DNA of 64,000 nt from the NCBI RefSeq assembly GCF_016907555.1, contig NZ_JAFBCE010000001.1, positions 2,108,001 to 2,172,000 on the forward strand, written 5' to 3'. Shown in pieces: positions 42,147-51,416 of the stretch. Below the pieces are notes generated by a model. It was not told the origin of the DNA and searched no databases. It saw only the letters and a list, made by a program, of their open reading frames with translations. The position numbers and the translations under genes were made by a program. Source of the DNA: Microbacterium laevaniformans. Its GTDB lineage: Bacteria > Actinomycetota > Actinomycetes > Actinomycetales > Microbacteriaceae. Numbering within the stretch: the first letter of the stretch is position 1; every line of letters begins with the position of its first letter.

Positions 42147-44051
42147 TCAGCGCCGGCCGGTGCCGAAGAGGCCGCGGATGACCGAGTTCAGGATCGTCTG
42201 GGTCGACTTCGAGTTCAACACCTGCTCGATGGGCGATTTCTGTGACGCGCGCGAGGTGCGCGTCGTCCGCGTCGAGCCGCCGGTGGAGCGCAGGATCCGG
42301 TCGTACTCCTTCTGTCGCTCGCGCTCGGCGGCGGCATCCGCCTTCGCCTGTGCGGCCCGCTGCTTCTCCTGCTCCTTCGCCGCCTGCTCCTGCGCCTTGG
42401 CCTGTTCGGCCGCGGCGTCCGCTTCCGCGGCGGCGTTCATCTTCGCGGTGAGGATCTCGCGCGCCGACTCGCGATCGATCGGCGTGCCGTAGCGGGCCAG
42501 CAGCGGCGAGGCGTGCACGGCTCGCTCGATGTCCGGGTCGGGGGTGGGCGACATGAGGCCCTGCGGCGCGCGCAGTCGCGTCCAGGCGACCGGGGTCGGC
42601 GCACCCTTCTCGTTCATGACGGTGACGATCGCCTCTCCGGTGCCGAGCTCCTGCAGCACCCGTTCGAGGTCGTAGCCGCTCTTCGGATACGTGCCGACGG
42701 TCGCCCGCAACGCCTTGGCGTCGTCGGGCGTGAAGGCACGGAGGGCATGCTGCACGCGTGAGCCCAGCTGGCCGAGCACGTCGGAGGGAACGTCCTTCGG
42801 CGTCTGCGTGACGAAGAACACGCCGACGCCCTTGGACCGGATGAGGCGGACGGTCTGCGTGATCGCGGCCAAGAACGCCTTCGACGCATCGCGGAACAAG
42901 AGGTGGGCCTCGTCGAAGAAGAACACGAGCTTCGGCTTGTCGAGGTCGCCCACTTCGGGGAGGATCTCGAACAGCTCCGCCAGCAGGTACATGAGAAACG
43001 TCGAGAACAGGGCCGGCTTGTCGGCGACGCCGGGCACCTCCAGCAGCGAGATCACACCGCGCGCGTCGGCGGCAGTACGCAGGAAGTCGCGCACGTCGAA
43101 CTCCGGCTCGCCGAAGAAGACGTCGGCTCCGTCGTCGGCGAAGGTGATGAGCTTGCGCAGGATCACGCCGGCGGTCGCCGACGACAGTCCGCCGAGCGCC
43201 TTCAGCTCGTCCTTGCCGTCGTCGCTCGTGAGCCAGGTGAGCACGGCGCGCAGATCGGAGAGATCGACGAGGGCCATCCCGTTGGCGTCCGCGTAGTGGA
43301 AGACGAGCCCGAGGCTGGACTCCTGGGTCTCGTTGAGGCCGAGCACCTTGCTGAGCAGCAGCGGTCCGAACCCCGAGACGGTCGCCCGCACCGGCACGCC
43401 CTTTCCGACGCCCCCGAGGGCGAAGTACTCGGTGACGGATGCCGCGGGCGTCCACTCCTGACCGATTGCGGCCGTCCGCGCGAGCAGCTTCTCGCTCGGC
43501 TCGCCGGGCGTCGCCACGCCCGACAGGTCGCCCTTCATATCGGCGGCGAAGACGGGCACGCCCTTCGCGGCGAGCTGTTCGGCGAGCCCCTGCAGCGTGC
43601 GGGTCTTTCCGGTGCCGGTGGCTCCCGCGACCAGGCCGTGCCGGTTCATCATCCCCAGCGGGATGCGGATCTGCGCCGACGGCACCGGCTCGGTGTTCAT
43701 CAGGGCACCGAGATCGAGGGTCAGTCCCTCGAAGGCGTATCCCTTCGCGATCGCCGCAACCTGCGCGTCGTTCAAGGGACCGGATGCCGCGGCATCCGCC
43801 ACCGGCGCCTCGGGAACCGTCTGCGCGGCATCCGCCACCGGCGCCTCGGGAGGAGATATCGCCTCGGGAGGAGCCGATGCGGCCGCGGCATCCTCCCGAG
43901 CGGAAATCTCCTCCGCAGGCGCAGGGCCCGCGGCGCGCGCGGCCTGGGCGGCGGCGAGCGCGGCTTTGGCCCGGGCGAGCTTCAGCGCGGCCTCCGCCGC
44001 TTCCGCCTCGGCCTGCAGTCGGGCAAGTTCTGCGTCATCGACAGCGCTCAT
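42147..44051 (-). CDS. HerA-like ATPase, DUF853 (YjgR family)
   Basis: A 634-residue protein. The first 90 residues are a coiled-coil-prone, Ala/Glu-rich region with DEL-type repeats. Walker A GATGTGKT at 143-150, Walker B KLVFFFDEAHLLF near 389, sensor-like QTPKDVP near 425. The C-terminal AKQREKQRAAQAKADAAAERERQKEYD coiled coil is positively charged. DUF853/YjgR proteins are HerA-type P-loop ATPases of unknown partner. ATG 44051. The gene is intact and unaccompanied. Confidence 0.9.
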   Translation of the reverse strand: MSAVDDAELARLQAEAEAAEAALKLARAKAALAAAQAARAAGPAPAEEISAREDAAAASAPPEAISPPEAPVADAAQTVPEAPVADAAASGPLNDAQVAAIAKGYAFEGLTLDLGALMNTEPVPSAQIRIPLGMMNRHGLVAGATGTGKTRTLQGLAEQLAAKGVPVFAADMKGDLSGVATPGEPSEKLLARTAAIGQEWTPAASVTEYFALGGVGKGVPVRATVSGFGPLLLSKVLGLNETQESSLGLVFHYADANGMALVDLSDLRAVLTWLTSDDGKDELKALGGLSSATAGVILRKLITFADDGADVFFGEPEFDVRDFLRTAADARGVISLLEVPGVADKPALFSTFLMYLLAELFEILPEVGDLDKPKLVFFFDEAHLLFRDASKAFLAAITQTVRLIRSKGVGVFFVTQTPKDVPSDVLGQLGSRVQHALRAFTPDDAKALRATVGTYPKSGYDLERVLQELGTGEAIVTVMNEKGAPTPVAWTRLRAPQGLMSPTPDPDIERAVHASPLLARYGTPIDRESAREILTAKMNAAAEADAAAEQAKAQEQAAKEQEKQRAAQAKADAAAERERQKEYDRILRSTGGSTRTTRTSRASQKSPIEQVLNSKSTQTILNSVIRGLFGTGRR

Positions 44052-44061
44052 GGCGCTCAGC

Positions 44062-44697
44062 CTAGCGAGCGCACCCGCTCTCACGCTCGAGCATGCGCGC
44101 GCAGATCGCCGCGACCACGAGGGTCGCCCCCACGCCCACGAGGGTGCCGCCGACGGTGTCGCTCAGCCAGTGGGCGTGCACCTGGGTGCGACTGAACGCC
44201 ATCGCGAACACCCACGCGCCGCCGACCACGGCGACCCACACCCGCGGAAAGAGGATGACCGCGATCGTCGCGACCGTCGCCGCATTGGCGGTGTGTCCGG
44301 AGGGGAAGGAGCCGTGATCGGAGAAGACGATCATGTCCTCGGGGCGCGCACGTCCGAACAGCGCCTTCAGCAGCTGCACGAGCGCGACGCTTCCCAGGGA
44401 CGCGACGACCACGAACAGCGCGCCGCGCGGACGGCGCTGGGCGACCAGCAGCCCGACGCCGGCGAGCGGCACCACGAAGGTCGCGAACCATCCGCCGCCG
44501 AGGAAGTTCATCGCGAGGGCGGCGCCGTCGAGAAAAGCGAAGCGGTCGACGAAGACGTTCCACCACTCGTCGACGTTCACGTCAGCTTCGACCACCACCT
44601 GGATGCCGAGCCACACCGTGATCGCGATCAGCAGCACGCCCACGACGAGCCGCTGCAGCATGACCGTGGTGACGTCATCGTCCAAGGGTGCTCTCAT
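44062..44697 (-). CDS. PAP2 superfamily phosphatase
   Basis: A 211-residue membrane protein with six helices and the three acid-phosphatase motifs: KALFGRARP, PSGHTANA near 112-119 and SRTQVHAHWLSD near 155-166. Such enzymes remove phosphate from lipid pyrophosphates (undecaprenyl or phosphatidic acid) on the outer side of the membrane. ATG 44697 is preferred over a GTG 18 bp upstream. Confidence 0.87.
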   Translation of the reverse strand: MRAPLDDDVTTVMLQRLVVGVLLIAITVWLGIQVVVEADVNVDEWWNVFVDRFAFLDGAALAMNFLGGGWFATFVVPLAGVGLLVAQRRPRGALFVVVASLGSVALVQLLKALFGRARPEDMIVFSDHGSFPSGHTANAATVATIAVILFPRVWVAVVGGAWVFAMAFSRTQVHAHWLSDTVGGTLVGVGATLVVAAICARMLERESGCAR

Positions 44698-44724
44698 CGC
44701 CCCATTGTGCCCCACGCCAGCGGC

Positions 44725-46065
44725 TCAGGGCGCGAGCCGCGCCACCGTCCACGGTCGGACGATCGTCCAGAGCGAGGTCGCCCCGATGAGCGCGCAGCCC
44801 ACCATCACGGCCGCCATGGTGGTCGCCGTGATGCCGGCATCCCGCGCGACCCATCCGACGATCGGGGAGATCAGCCCCGCGACGCCGAAGTTCGTCGCCC
44901 CGAGGATGGATGCCGCGGTGCCGGCGGCCTTGCCGTGGCGATCGAGCGCGAGCACCTGCACGCAGGGGAAGGTGAAGCCGCACGCCGTCATGAACACGAA
45001 CAGCGGCACCATGGTGCCCCACAGCCCCCACCCGAGCTGGTCGCACGCGATGATCGCGATCGCGGCGAGCACCAGCACACCGGTCGACACCGACAGCACC
45101 CACTGCGGGCCGAAGCGGGCCGCGAGCCGCGCGGCCACCTGCACACCCACGACGAGGCCGAGGGAGTTGGCGGCGAACAGCAATCCGTACTGCTGGGCGT
45201 CGAAGCCGTACGTCTCCTGGAAGAGGAACGAGGAGGACGACAGGTACGAGAAGAGACCGCTGAAGGACATGCCCCCGATGATCAGGACACCCACGAACAC
45301 CCGATCGTTGAAGACGCCGCGGTAGCGCTGCAGCACCGTGGTCGCCCCGCGCTCGTTGCGCCGCGCGGCCGGGAGGGTCTCGGGGATGAGCCAGATCGCC
45401 GCCACGAGCATCACCGCACCGTAGAGCGCCAGGACCACGAAGATGCCACGCCACGGCATGACCGACAGCAGAGCGGAGCCGATGAGCGGCGCGACGACGG
45501 GGGCTGCTCCCGACACCAGCGCGAGCCGGCTCAGCATGACCACCAGCCGGCGACCTCCGAACAGGTCGCGGACGATCGCCATCGCGACCACGCCACCGGC
45601 GGCGGCCCCGACGCCCATGAACACGCGCGCGATCGCGAGGAGCGTGAGATCGGGGGCGAGAGCCGCAGCGGCACTGGCCACGACGTGCAGGGCGGTGACC
45701 GCGAGCAGCGGCACGCGGCGTCCGACCTTGTCGCTGAGCGGTCCGACGATCAGCTGACCGAGCGCGAAGCCGACCATCGTGCCGGTCAGGGTGAGCTGGA
45801 TCGCCGCGGCGGACGTGCGGAAGTCGGCCTGCAACGTCGGGAACGCGGGCAGGTAGAGGTCGATCGTGAAGGGTCCGAGCGCAGTGAGCGCGCCGAGCAG
45901 GATGATGTACACCACGCGGCGTGCGGTGGAGATCGCGTCACCGGGGTGCAGGACGACCGGAGCGGTGGCGGTGTGCGATCCGAGCGTGCGGATGGCACCC
46001 GTGGCGGTGCGCCCGGCCGCGGGCAGGGGTGTCGAGGCAGTTCGGGGGGCGGGGTTTTCGCGCAC
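44725..46065 (-). CDS. MFS multidrug efflux protein, Bcr/CflA type
   Basis: A 12-helix transporter. GALTALGPFTIDLYLPAFP near residue 60 and the loop PLSDKVGRRVPLL place it in the Bcr/CflA (DHA1) group. The open frame reaches to 46206 but its first 45 residues are not helix-like; a GTG at 46065 gives 446 residues, nearer the usual 400-440, though its ribosome site is weak. Start therefore uncertain. Likely exports drugs or cell metabolites. Divergent from the DUF3105 gene. Confidence 0.82.
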   Translation of the reverse strand: MRENPAPRTASTPLPAAGRTATGAIRTLGSHTATAPVVLHPGDAISTARRVVYIILLGALTALGPFTIDLYLPAFPTLQADFRTSAAAIQLTLTGTMVGFALGQLIVGPLSDKVGRRVPLLAVTALHVVASAAAALAPDLTLLAIARVFMGVGAAAGGVVAMAIVRDLFGGRRLVVMLSRLALVSGAAPVVAPLIGSALLSVMPWRGIFVVLALYGAVMLVAAIWLIPETLPAARRNERGATTVLQRYRGVFNDRVFVGVLIIGGMSFSGLFSYLSSSSFLFQETYGFDAQQYGLLFAANSLGLVVGVQVAARLAARFGPQWVLSVSTGVLVLAAIAIIACDQLGWGLWGTMVPLFVFMTACGFTFPCVQVLALDRHGKAAGTAASILGATNFGVAGLISPIVGWVARDAGITATTMAAVMVGCALIGATSLWTIVRPWTVARLAP

Positions 46066-46265
46066 GGGGTCCAGACGAGTGAAAGCGGAGGGAGTGGTCG
46101 CCGCGAGCGGATCGGCGCGCGACCGCAGCGGCAGAGAGGGCTCGAAACGATTCGAGCAGACCTCGATCCTAACCTTTCCCCCAGCCTCGGAGTCATGCAG
46201 CCGCATACGATCGACATGCTGCCCCTGCGGGAGCAGCCCCCGACCGCGAATCGAGCCGAGGACCC

Positions 46266-46976
46266 ATGACCCCCACTCCGTCCGACAAGAAGCGCACGAG
46301 CGGCAACCCCGCCACGCGCGCGAACATCGAACTGACCGTCAAGCAGCAGCGCGAGTTCCAGAAGCAGGAGAAGCTCGCCGAGTACCAGCGTCAGCTCGCG
46401 CGCCGGCGGCGCAGCCGTCTCACGTGGTGGATCGTCGGGGCCACGGCTGCCGTCGCCGTCGTCGCGGTCGTCGCGGCATCCATCGCCTTCGCGCCGAAGC
46501 CGGTCACCTACCAGGCCGGTGGCACCGGTGCCGCCATCGACGGTGTCGAGACGTCCACGAACACGACCCAGCACGTCGCCGGCACGGTCGATTACCCGCA
46601 GAATCCCCCCGCGGGCGGCCCGCACAACCAGTACTGGCTGAACTGCGGCATCTACGACCAGCCCCAGCAGAACGAGTACGCCGTGCACTCGCTCGAGCAC
46701 GGTGCCGTGTGGGTCACGTACGACAAGACGCGGGTCAGCGCCGCCGATCTCGATGCGTTGACGGCGCAGCTGCCGTCGTCGTACGTGATCCTCTCGCCGT
46801 ACGAGGGCCTTCCCACGCCGATCGTGCTCAGCGCGTGGAACGCGCAGCTGAAGCTCGACAGTGCGGCCGACCCCCGCATCCCACCCTTCTTCGAGGAGTA
46901 CTGGCGTAACCAGAACGTCCCCGAGCCGACCTCATCCTGCAGCGGTGCAGTCGACGGGCCGGGCAAGCAGTCGTGA
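46266..46976 (+). CDS. DUF3105 membrane-anchored protein
   Basis: A 236-residue protein with a charged N-terminus (coiled, Gln/Arg-rich to residue 58), one helix (about 58-78) and an extracellular DUF3105 domain. The domain core is DYPQNPPAGGPHNQYWLNCGIYDQPQQNEYAVHSLEHGAVWVTYD (about 105-150), with conserved His residues that could bind metal. Function unproven. It is translated together with the DUF305 gene, which starts in its stop codon (GTGA). Confidence 0.87.
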   Translation: MTPTPSDKKRTSGNPATRANIELTVKQQREFQKQEKLAEYQRQLARRRRSRLTWWIVGATAAVAVVAVVAASIAFAPKPVTYQAGGTGAAIDGVETSTNTTQHVAGTVDYPQNPPAGGPHNQYWLNCGIYDQPQQNEYAVHSLEHGAVWVTYDKTRVSAADLDALTAQLPSSYVILSPYEGLPTPIVLSAWNAQLKLDSAADPRIPPFFEEYWRNQNVPEPTSSCSGAVDGPGKQS

Positions 46977-47647
46977 CCTCGCCCGAGCCGGCGACCGGAC
47001 GCACCCTCCCCCCGTGGTGGGCGGTGCTCCTGGTCGCGCTCGCCGTGGCGGCGCTCGCGTTCGCGGTCGGGCGCTTCTCCACCTTCGGCGCAGAGGGCGC
47101 GGCGGCGCCCACGTCCGGATCTCCCGAGGCCGGGTTCGCCCGCGACATGCAGCTGCATCACGGCCAGGCGGTCGAGATGGCGATGGACATCTACCGCACA
47201 ACCCAGAACGACGGCGTGCGGGTGCTGGCCTACGACATCGCGACGACGCAGTCGGCGCAGAAGGGCGAGTTCTACGACTGGCTCGTGAAGTGGGGCCTGC
47301 CCCAGACCAGCGGTCCGCTGATGGCCTGGATGGATGCCGCGGACTCATCTCACCAACACGGCGGCGGCGCGGCGCGCCCGACCGACGCGGAGCTGATGAC
47401 GCAGATGGGAATGGCGAGCGCCGATGAGATCGCGGCGATGCGGGCGCAGTCCGGCACCGCGGCGGACTGCACGTTCCTCGGCCTCATGATCCGCCACCAC
47501 GAGGGTGCACTGCCGATGGCGCAGGCGTTGCTGCGGCTCGGACACGAGCCGCGTGCGCTCGCGGTGGCTCAGGGCGTCATCGCGACGCAGTCCGCCGAGA
47601 TCGACCTGATGACCTCGCTGCGCGCCGGACTCGGCTGCACGGGCTGA
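46973..47647 (+). CDS. DUF305 membrane-anchored protein
   Basis: A 224-residue protein with one N-terminal helix and a DUF305 domain. Two ligand-like clusters are seen: MQLHHGQAVEMAMDIY near residue 60 and MIRHHEGALPMAQALL near 172. DUF305 proteins are often next to DUF3105 or copper genes and have been linked to metal binding, but the role is not established. GTG 46973. Confidence 0.87.
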   Translation: MTSPEPATGRTLPPWWAVLLVALAVAALAFAVGRFSTFGAEGAAAPTSGSPEAGFARDMQLHHGQAVEMAMDIYRTTQNDGVRVLAYDIATTQSAQKGEFYDWLVKWGLPQTSGPLMAWMDAADSSHQHGGGAARPTDAELMTQMGMASADEIAAMRAQSGTAADCTFLGLMIRHHEGALPMAQALLRLGHEPRALAVAQGVIATQSAEIDLMTSLRAGLGCTG

Positions 47648-47665
47648 CGCGCGGAGGCCGTCCGT

Positions 47666-48477
47666 TCACGCGCAGGCGGGGTACGCCGCTGCCCGGCCGC
47701 GCTCTGCGCCCGTATGCGTGTGGGCGGCGATGACCTCGCCGGCGCACACCGTCCATGCGGTGCGCGCGAACCCGATCTCCTCGGGCGCGCCGACGAAGGG
47801 ATCGCGATCGGCCACCGCGAGATCGGCGGCGGCACCGACACGGATCCGTCCGGCCGCGCCGTCGCCGATCAGCTCGTGCGAGCCACTCGTGTATGCGGCG
47901 AGCGCCGCGCTCAGCGGCGTTCAGCGCAGCGACCACGCTGCGGACGAGCTCATCGGGGAAATAGCGCAGGCCCGCGGAGCCGTCGGGATAGCCGTCCTGA
48001 AGTCGGGGATGCTGCCGAACGACGTCAGAGCGGCCTCCTGCCAGCCGGTGACGCCAAGGGAGATCAGGTGGTCGGCGGCGGCACGGATGCCGGGTGCCAT
48101 CGCGGCGGCACTCGGCTCGGGCGCCACGCGTCCGACGAGGTCGACGGCGCCCTCGCGCAGCGTCCCCTGCGGTTCGCCGTCCGCACGGCGGACGATGCGC
48201 CCGTCCGGCGGGTCGGGGGTCGTGCGATCGATGCCGGCGACGGCCAGCGCGCGCGAGTTCGCCCAACCGCCGTGTCGGTCGCTGTCCAGCAGGAGCACCG
48301 GTCGGTCGGGCACGACGGCGCAGGCCGCCTCCGACCCGGCATCGTCGAGGCTGCAGTCCAGCGCCTCGAGCGCGACGAGCCCCAGGTGCACGTGGGCGTC
48401 GGCGAACGACGGCGCGATCACGCCGCCCGCCGCTCCCCGTCGATCACCGGTCCGCCGGTGACGATGAGCGCCGTCAT
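47666..48477 (-). pseudogene. Amidohydrolase (YtcJ-like), multiply deleted
   Basis: Fragments of a YtcJ-type amidohydrolase in order: start MTALIVTGGPVIDGERRAA (frame then stops), PSFADAHVHLG metal motif, a shortened section through DRPVLLLDSDRHGGWANSRAL and TPDPPDGRI, a GVTGWQEA block, then a frame change to PDGSAGLRYFPDELVRSVVAAL, then LSAALAAYTSGSHELIGDGAAG and DLAVADRDPF to a TGA. A normal YtcJ is about 500 residues; this spans about 270 codons, so several hundred residues are missing in at least four places. The ATG overlaps the P-type ATPase stop (ATGA), showing it was once a coupled partner. Confidence 0.87.
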
Positions 48478-51341
48478 GATCCGGCTCGCAGGACGGGGCG
48501 GAAGAAGCGATTCGCCGGTGGTGCCCACACTGCCACGAGCACCGCCGCGTAGACGACGATCTGGCCGATGGACCAGACGTCCCAGTCGTGGTCGACGGCG
48601 AGACTCCACAGCTGCAGGCCGACGATTGCGACCGCGAGCACGCTGATGAACAGACGCGACAGTCCGCTGCCGCGTCCGAGCCCGGCGGCCGCGGCCACCG
48701 ACAGCAGCCCGAAGAGGATGATGCCGGCACCGATCAGCGAGACGCTCATCACCAGTGATCCGGGAACGTCGTAGCGGGTGAGCAGGAACAGGATCCCGAA
48801 CATGGCGTTCGCCAGGCCGCCGACGTAGACGAGCGCCACGGCGATGGTCACCGGCACCGGTCGCGACACCTCCCGGGTGTGCGGGGTGGCGTGCGGCGCG
48901 GCATCCTGCAGCGCTCGGGCGACGTAGCGGCGCTGCACGGCCCGCACGATCTCGATCAGCACGATGGCGCCGATGCAGCCGGCCGTCACGACCAGCGCCG
49001 TCGTCTGGCCGGGATCGACCAGCAGGAAGAACTGGCGCGACAGGGCCACCGAGAAGATCACGACGAGGGCGATGAACATCGCGCCCACGACGGCTCCCTT
49101 GAACCGGTTGAGCGGGCGGCTGAGCACCGCGAGGATCCAGATGCCCACGACGGCGAGGATGATCGTCGCCCCCGTGCGCACCTCGTCGACCGGCGTCCCG
49201 GCGCCGCGCACGATGAGGGTGTACAGGGTGAGGGTGAGCGCGACGACCACGCCCGTCGGAATGGCGAAGCTCAGCGAACGGCGCAGGAACCCCGGGATGT
49301 AGCGCTGCGCGTTGGGCATGAGCGCGAGGAAGAAGGCGGGGATGCCGATGGTGAGCCCGTCGGTGATCGACAGCTGGCGGGGCAGGAACGGGAACTCCAG
49401 CACGAGCACGCCGAACAAGATCGCCAGCAGCGTCGCGTACGTCGTCTTGGTCAAGAACAGCATCGAGACGCGCTCGATGTTGGCGATGACCTGCCGCCCC
49501 TCGGCGACGACGTCGGGCAGGTGCGAGAACCGCCCGTCGAGCAGCACGAGCCGCGCGACCGCCTTCGTCGCCGCCGCGCCCGAGTTCATCGCGATGCCGA
49601 TGTCGGCGGTCTTGATCGCCAGCGCGTCGTTCACGCCGTCGCCCGTCATCGCGACCGCGTGCCCGCGGGACTGAAGGGCCAGGACCATGCGCTTCTTCTG
49701 ATCCGGCGTGACGCGGCCGAAGACGGTGTGCTCCTCGAGCACCGCGGCGAGCGCCTCGTCGTCGTCGGGGAGCGCGCGGGCGTCGTAGCCCTCCGCGGCG
49801 TCCATACCCACTTCCCGCGCGATCGCCGCCACCGTGCGCGGGTTGTCGCCGGAGATGATGCGGATGCCGACGCCCTGCGCGCGGAAGTACTCGAGCGTCT
49901 GCGCGGCGTCGGTGCGCACCTTCTCACGAAACGTCAGCACGGCGACGGCCACGAGCTCGTCGGGCAGGCTCTCCGCCTCGACATCGGCCGTCGTCAGCTG
50001 CCGCGGCGAGAAGGCGAGCACGAGGGTGCGGCGGCCGGTCGAGGCGCGCTCGATCACGGCCGCTCCGAGCGGGTCGGCGGCGTCGGTCGCGGCGGCGCCG
50101 AACACCATCTCGGGCGCGCCGAGCACCCACGTGCCCGCCGGATCGCCGTCGTCGTCGAACGCCACGGCGCTCCACTTGCGCGCGGACGAGAACCCGATGC
50201 TCTCCCGAGCGACACGCGGGCGCTGCGCCGCCTCGGCGGCGAACGGCTCCCGGAGCGTGCGTGCCGTCGCGTTCGCGTCCGGAGCGCTGCCGTACCAGCC
50301 GAGCGTCCGCCGCCAGCCGGCGACCTCGTCGAGCAGGTGGGCGTCGTCGTAGGCGATCTCGCCCTCGGTCAGGGTGCCGGTCTTGTCGAGGCAGATCACG
50401 TCGACCCGGGCGAGACCCTCCACGGCGGGCAGCTCGTTGACGAGCACCTGTCGCGCCGCCAGGCGCGCGGCTCCCACCGCGAAGGTGATCGAGGTCATCA
50501 GCACCAGCCCGAGCGGGATCATCGCCGTCAGCGATGCGATCGTATTGACGACGGCCTGCACCCAGCTGCCGCTCTCCCACGCGGCGCGCCATCCGCCGGC
50601 GACCTGCATCTGAGCGTTCAGCACCAGCAGACCGATCGGGCCGATCGCCCAGCCGACCCAGCTCAGCACGCGGTTGATCGAGTCGCGCAGCTCGGAGCCC
50701 ACGAGAGAGAAGCGCTTCGCCTCGTCGGCGAACGCGTTCGCGTAGGCGTCGGCGCCCACGCGGACGACCTGCGCATCACCCTCCCCGCCGACGACGATCG
50801 ACCCCGACAGCGCCTCGTCGCCGGGGTGCTTGTCGACGGCATCCGACTCGCCCGTCAGCATGGACTCATCGATCTGCAGGCCCCGCGAGCGCACGATGCG
50901 CGCGTCGGCCGGCACCTGGTCGCCGGCGCGCAGCACGAGGATGTCGGCGAGCACGACGGCCGACTGCGCGACGTCCTGCTCCACGGCGTCGCGTCGCACA
51001 CGCGCCTGCGCGGCGTTCAGCAGCGCGAGCTTGTCGAGGGCGGCTTTGGCCCGGAACTCCTGCACCGAGCCGATGACCGCGTTGGCGACGGCGGCGAAGC
51101 CGAAGAGGGCGTCCTGCCAGCGTCCGAGGGCGAACAGGATGCCGAAGCACGCGAAGACGATGCCGTTGAACAGCGTGAAGACGTTCGCGCGGATGATGCT
51201 CAGCGCACTGCGACTGGTCTCGGCGCGGTAGGCGTTGGACCGACCGTCGGCCGTCCGGACGTCGACCTCCGCGGCGCGCAGTCCGACTGCGGGATCGACC
51301 TCCTCGATCGCTGCGGGCGCCGTGGCACCGGGGCTGCTCAT
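48474..51341 (-). CDS. P-type cation ATPase, CtpE-like
   Basis: A 955-residue membrane ATPase. Phosphorylation loop DKTGTLTE with Asp319; actuator TGES at 163-166; nucleotide domain with TGDGVNDALAIKTADIG near 570; ten helices. Alignment by eye is closest to CtpE of mycobacteria, which moves calcium. The helix-4 motif is PLGL (276-279) where CtpE and calcium pumps have PEGL, so a Glu that normally binds the ion is replaced by Leu. Ion specificity may differ. Preceded by a terminator and followed by the amidohydrolase remnant. Confidence 0.88.
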   Translation of the reverse strand: MSSPGATAPAAIEEVDPAVGLRAAEVDVRTADGRSNAYRAETSRSALSIIRANVFTLFNGIVFACFGILFALGRWQDALFGFAAVANAVIGSVQEFRAKAALDKLALLNAAQARVRRDAVEQDVAQSAVVLADILVLRAGDQVPADARIVRSRGLQIDESMLTGESDAVDKHPGDEALSGSIVVGGEGDAQVVRVGADAYANAFADEAKRFSLVGSELRDSINRVLSWVGWAIGPIGLLVLNAQMQVAGGWRAAWESGSWVQAVVNTIASLTAMIPLGLVLMTSITFAVGAARLAARQVLVNELPAVEGLARVDVICLDKTGTLTEGEIAYDDAHLLDEVAGWRRTLGWYGSAPDANATARTLREPFAAEAAQRPRVARESIGFSSARKWSAVAFDDDGDPAGTWVLGAPEMVFGAAATDAADPLGAAVIERASTGRRTLVLAFSPRQLTTADVEAESLPDELVAVAVLTFREKVRTDAAQTLEYFRAQGVGIRIISGDNPRTVAAIAREVGMDAAEGYDARALPDDDEALAAVLEEHTVFGRVTPDQKKRMVLALQSRGHAVAMTGDGVNDALAIKTADIGIAMNSGAAATKAVARLVLLDGRFSHLPDVVAEGRQVIANIERVSMLFLTKTTYATLLAILFGVLVLEFPFLPRQLSITDGLTIGIPAFFLALMPNAQRYIPGFLRRSLSFAIPTGVVVALTLTLYTLIVRGAGTPVDEVRTGATIILAVVGIWILAVLSRPLNRFKGAVVGAMFIALVVIFSVALSRQFFLLVDPGQTTALVVTAGCIGAIVLIEIVRAVQRRYVARALQDAAPHATPHTREVSRPVPVTIAVALVYVGGLANAMFGILFLLTRYDVPGSLVMSVSLIGAGIILFGLLSVAAAAGLGRGSGLSRLFISVLAVAIVGLQLWSLAVDHDWDVWSIGQIVVYAAVLVAVWAPPANRFFRPVLRAGS

Positions 51342-51355
51342 GGCTTCACACTAAA

Positions 51356-51397
51356 GGAGCGGCGCGGCTCGCGTCCCCACGAATTCCGCGCCGCTCC
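51356..51397 (-). terminator. Rho-independent-like terminator of sugar permease operon
   Basis: GGAGCGGCGCGG (51356-51367) pairs perfectly with 51386-51397 around an 18-nt loop; on the minus strand a CTTTAG run follows. It lies 20 bp beyond the last permease gene and separates it from the P-type ATPase on the same strand. Confidence 0.75.
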
Positions 51398-51416
51398 CGA
51401 AGGACCCAGCCGAAAA

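Noticed and set aside
39277..42492. A 1071-codon open frame on the plus strand
   Set aside because: It lies antisense to mogA, the GNAT and the SDR-DUF2867 genes, which all have recognisable domains; the translation is low-complexity Arg/Gly/His-rich, typical of GC-driven shadow frames.
43597..46269. An 890-codon open frame on the plus strand
   Set aside because: Antisense to the PAP2 and MFS genes. No family features; His/Arg/Asp-rich.
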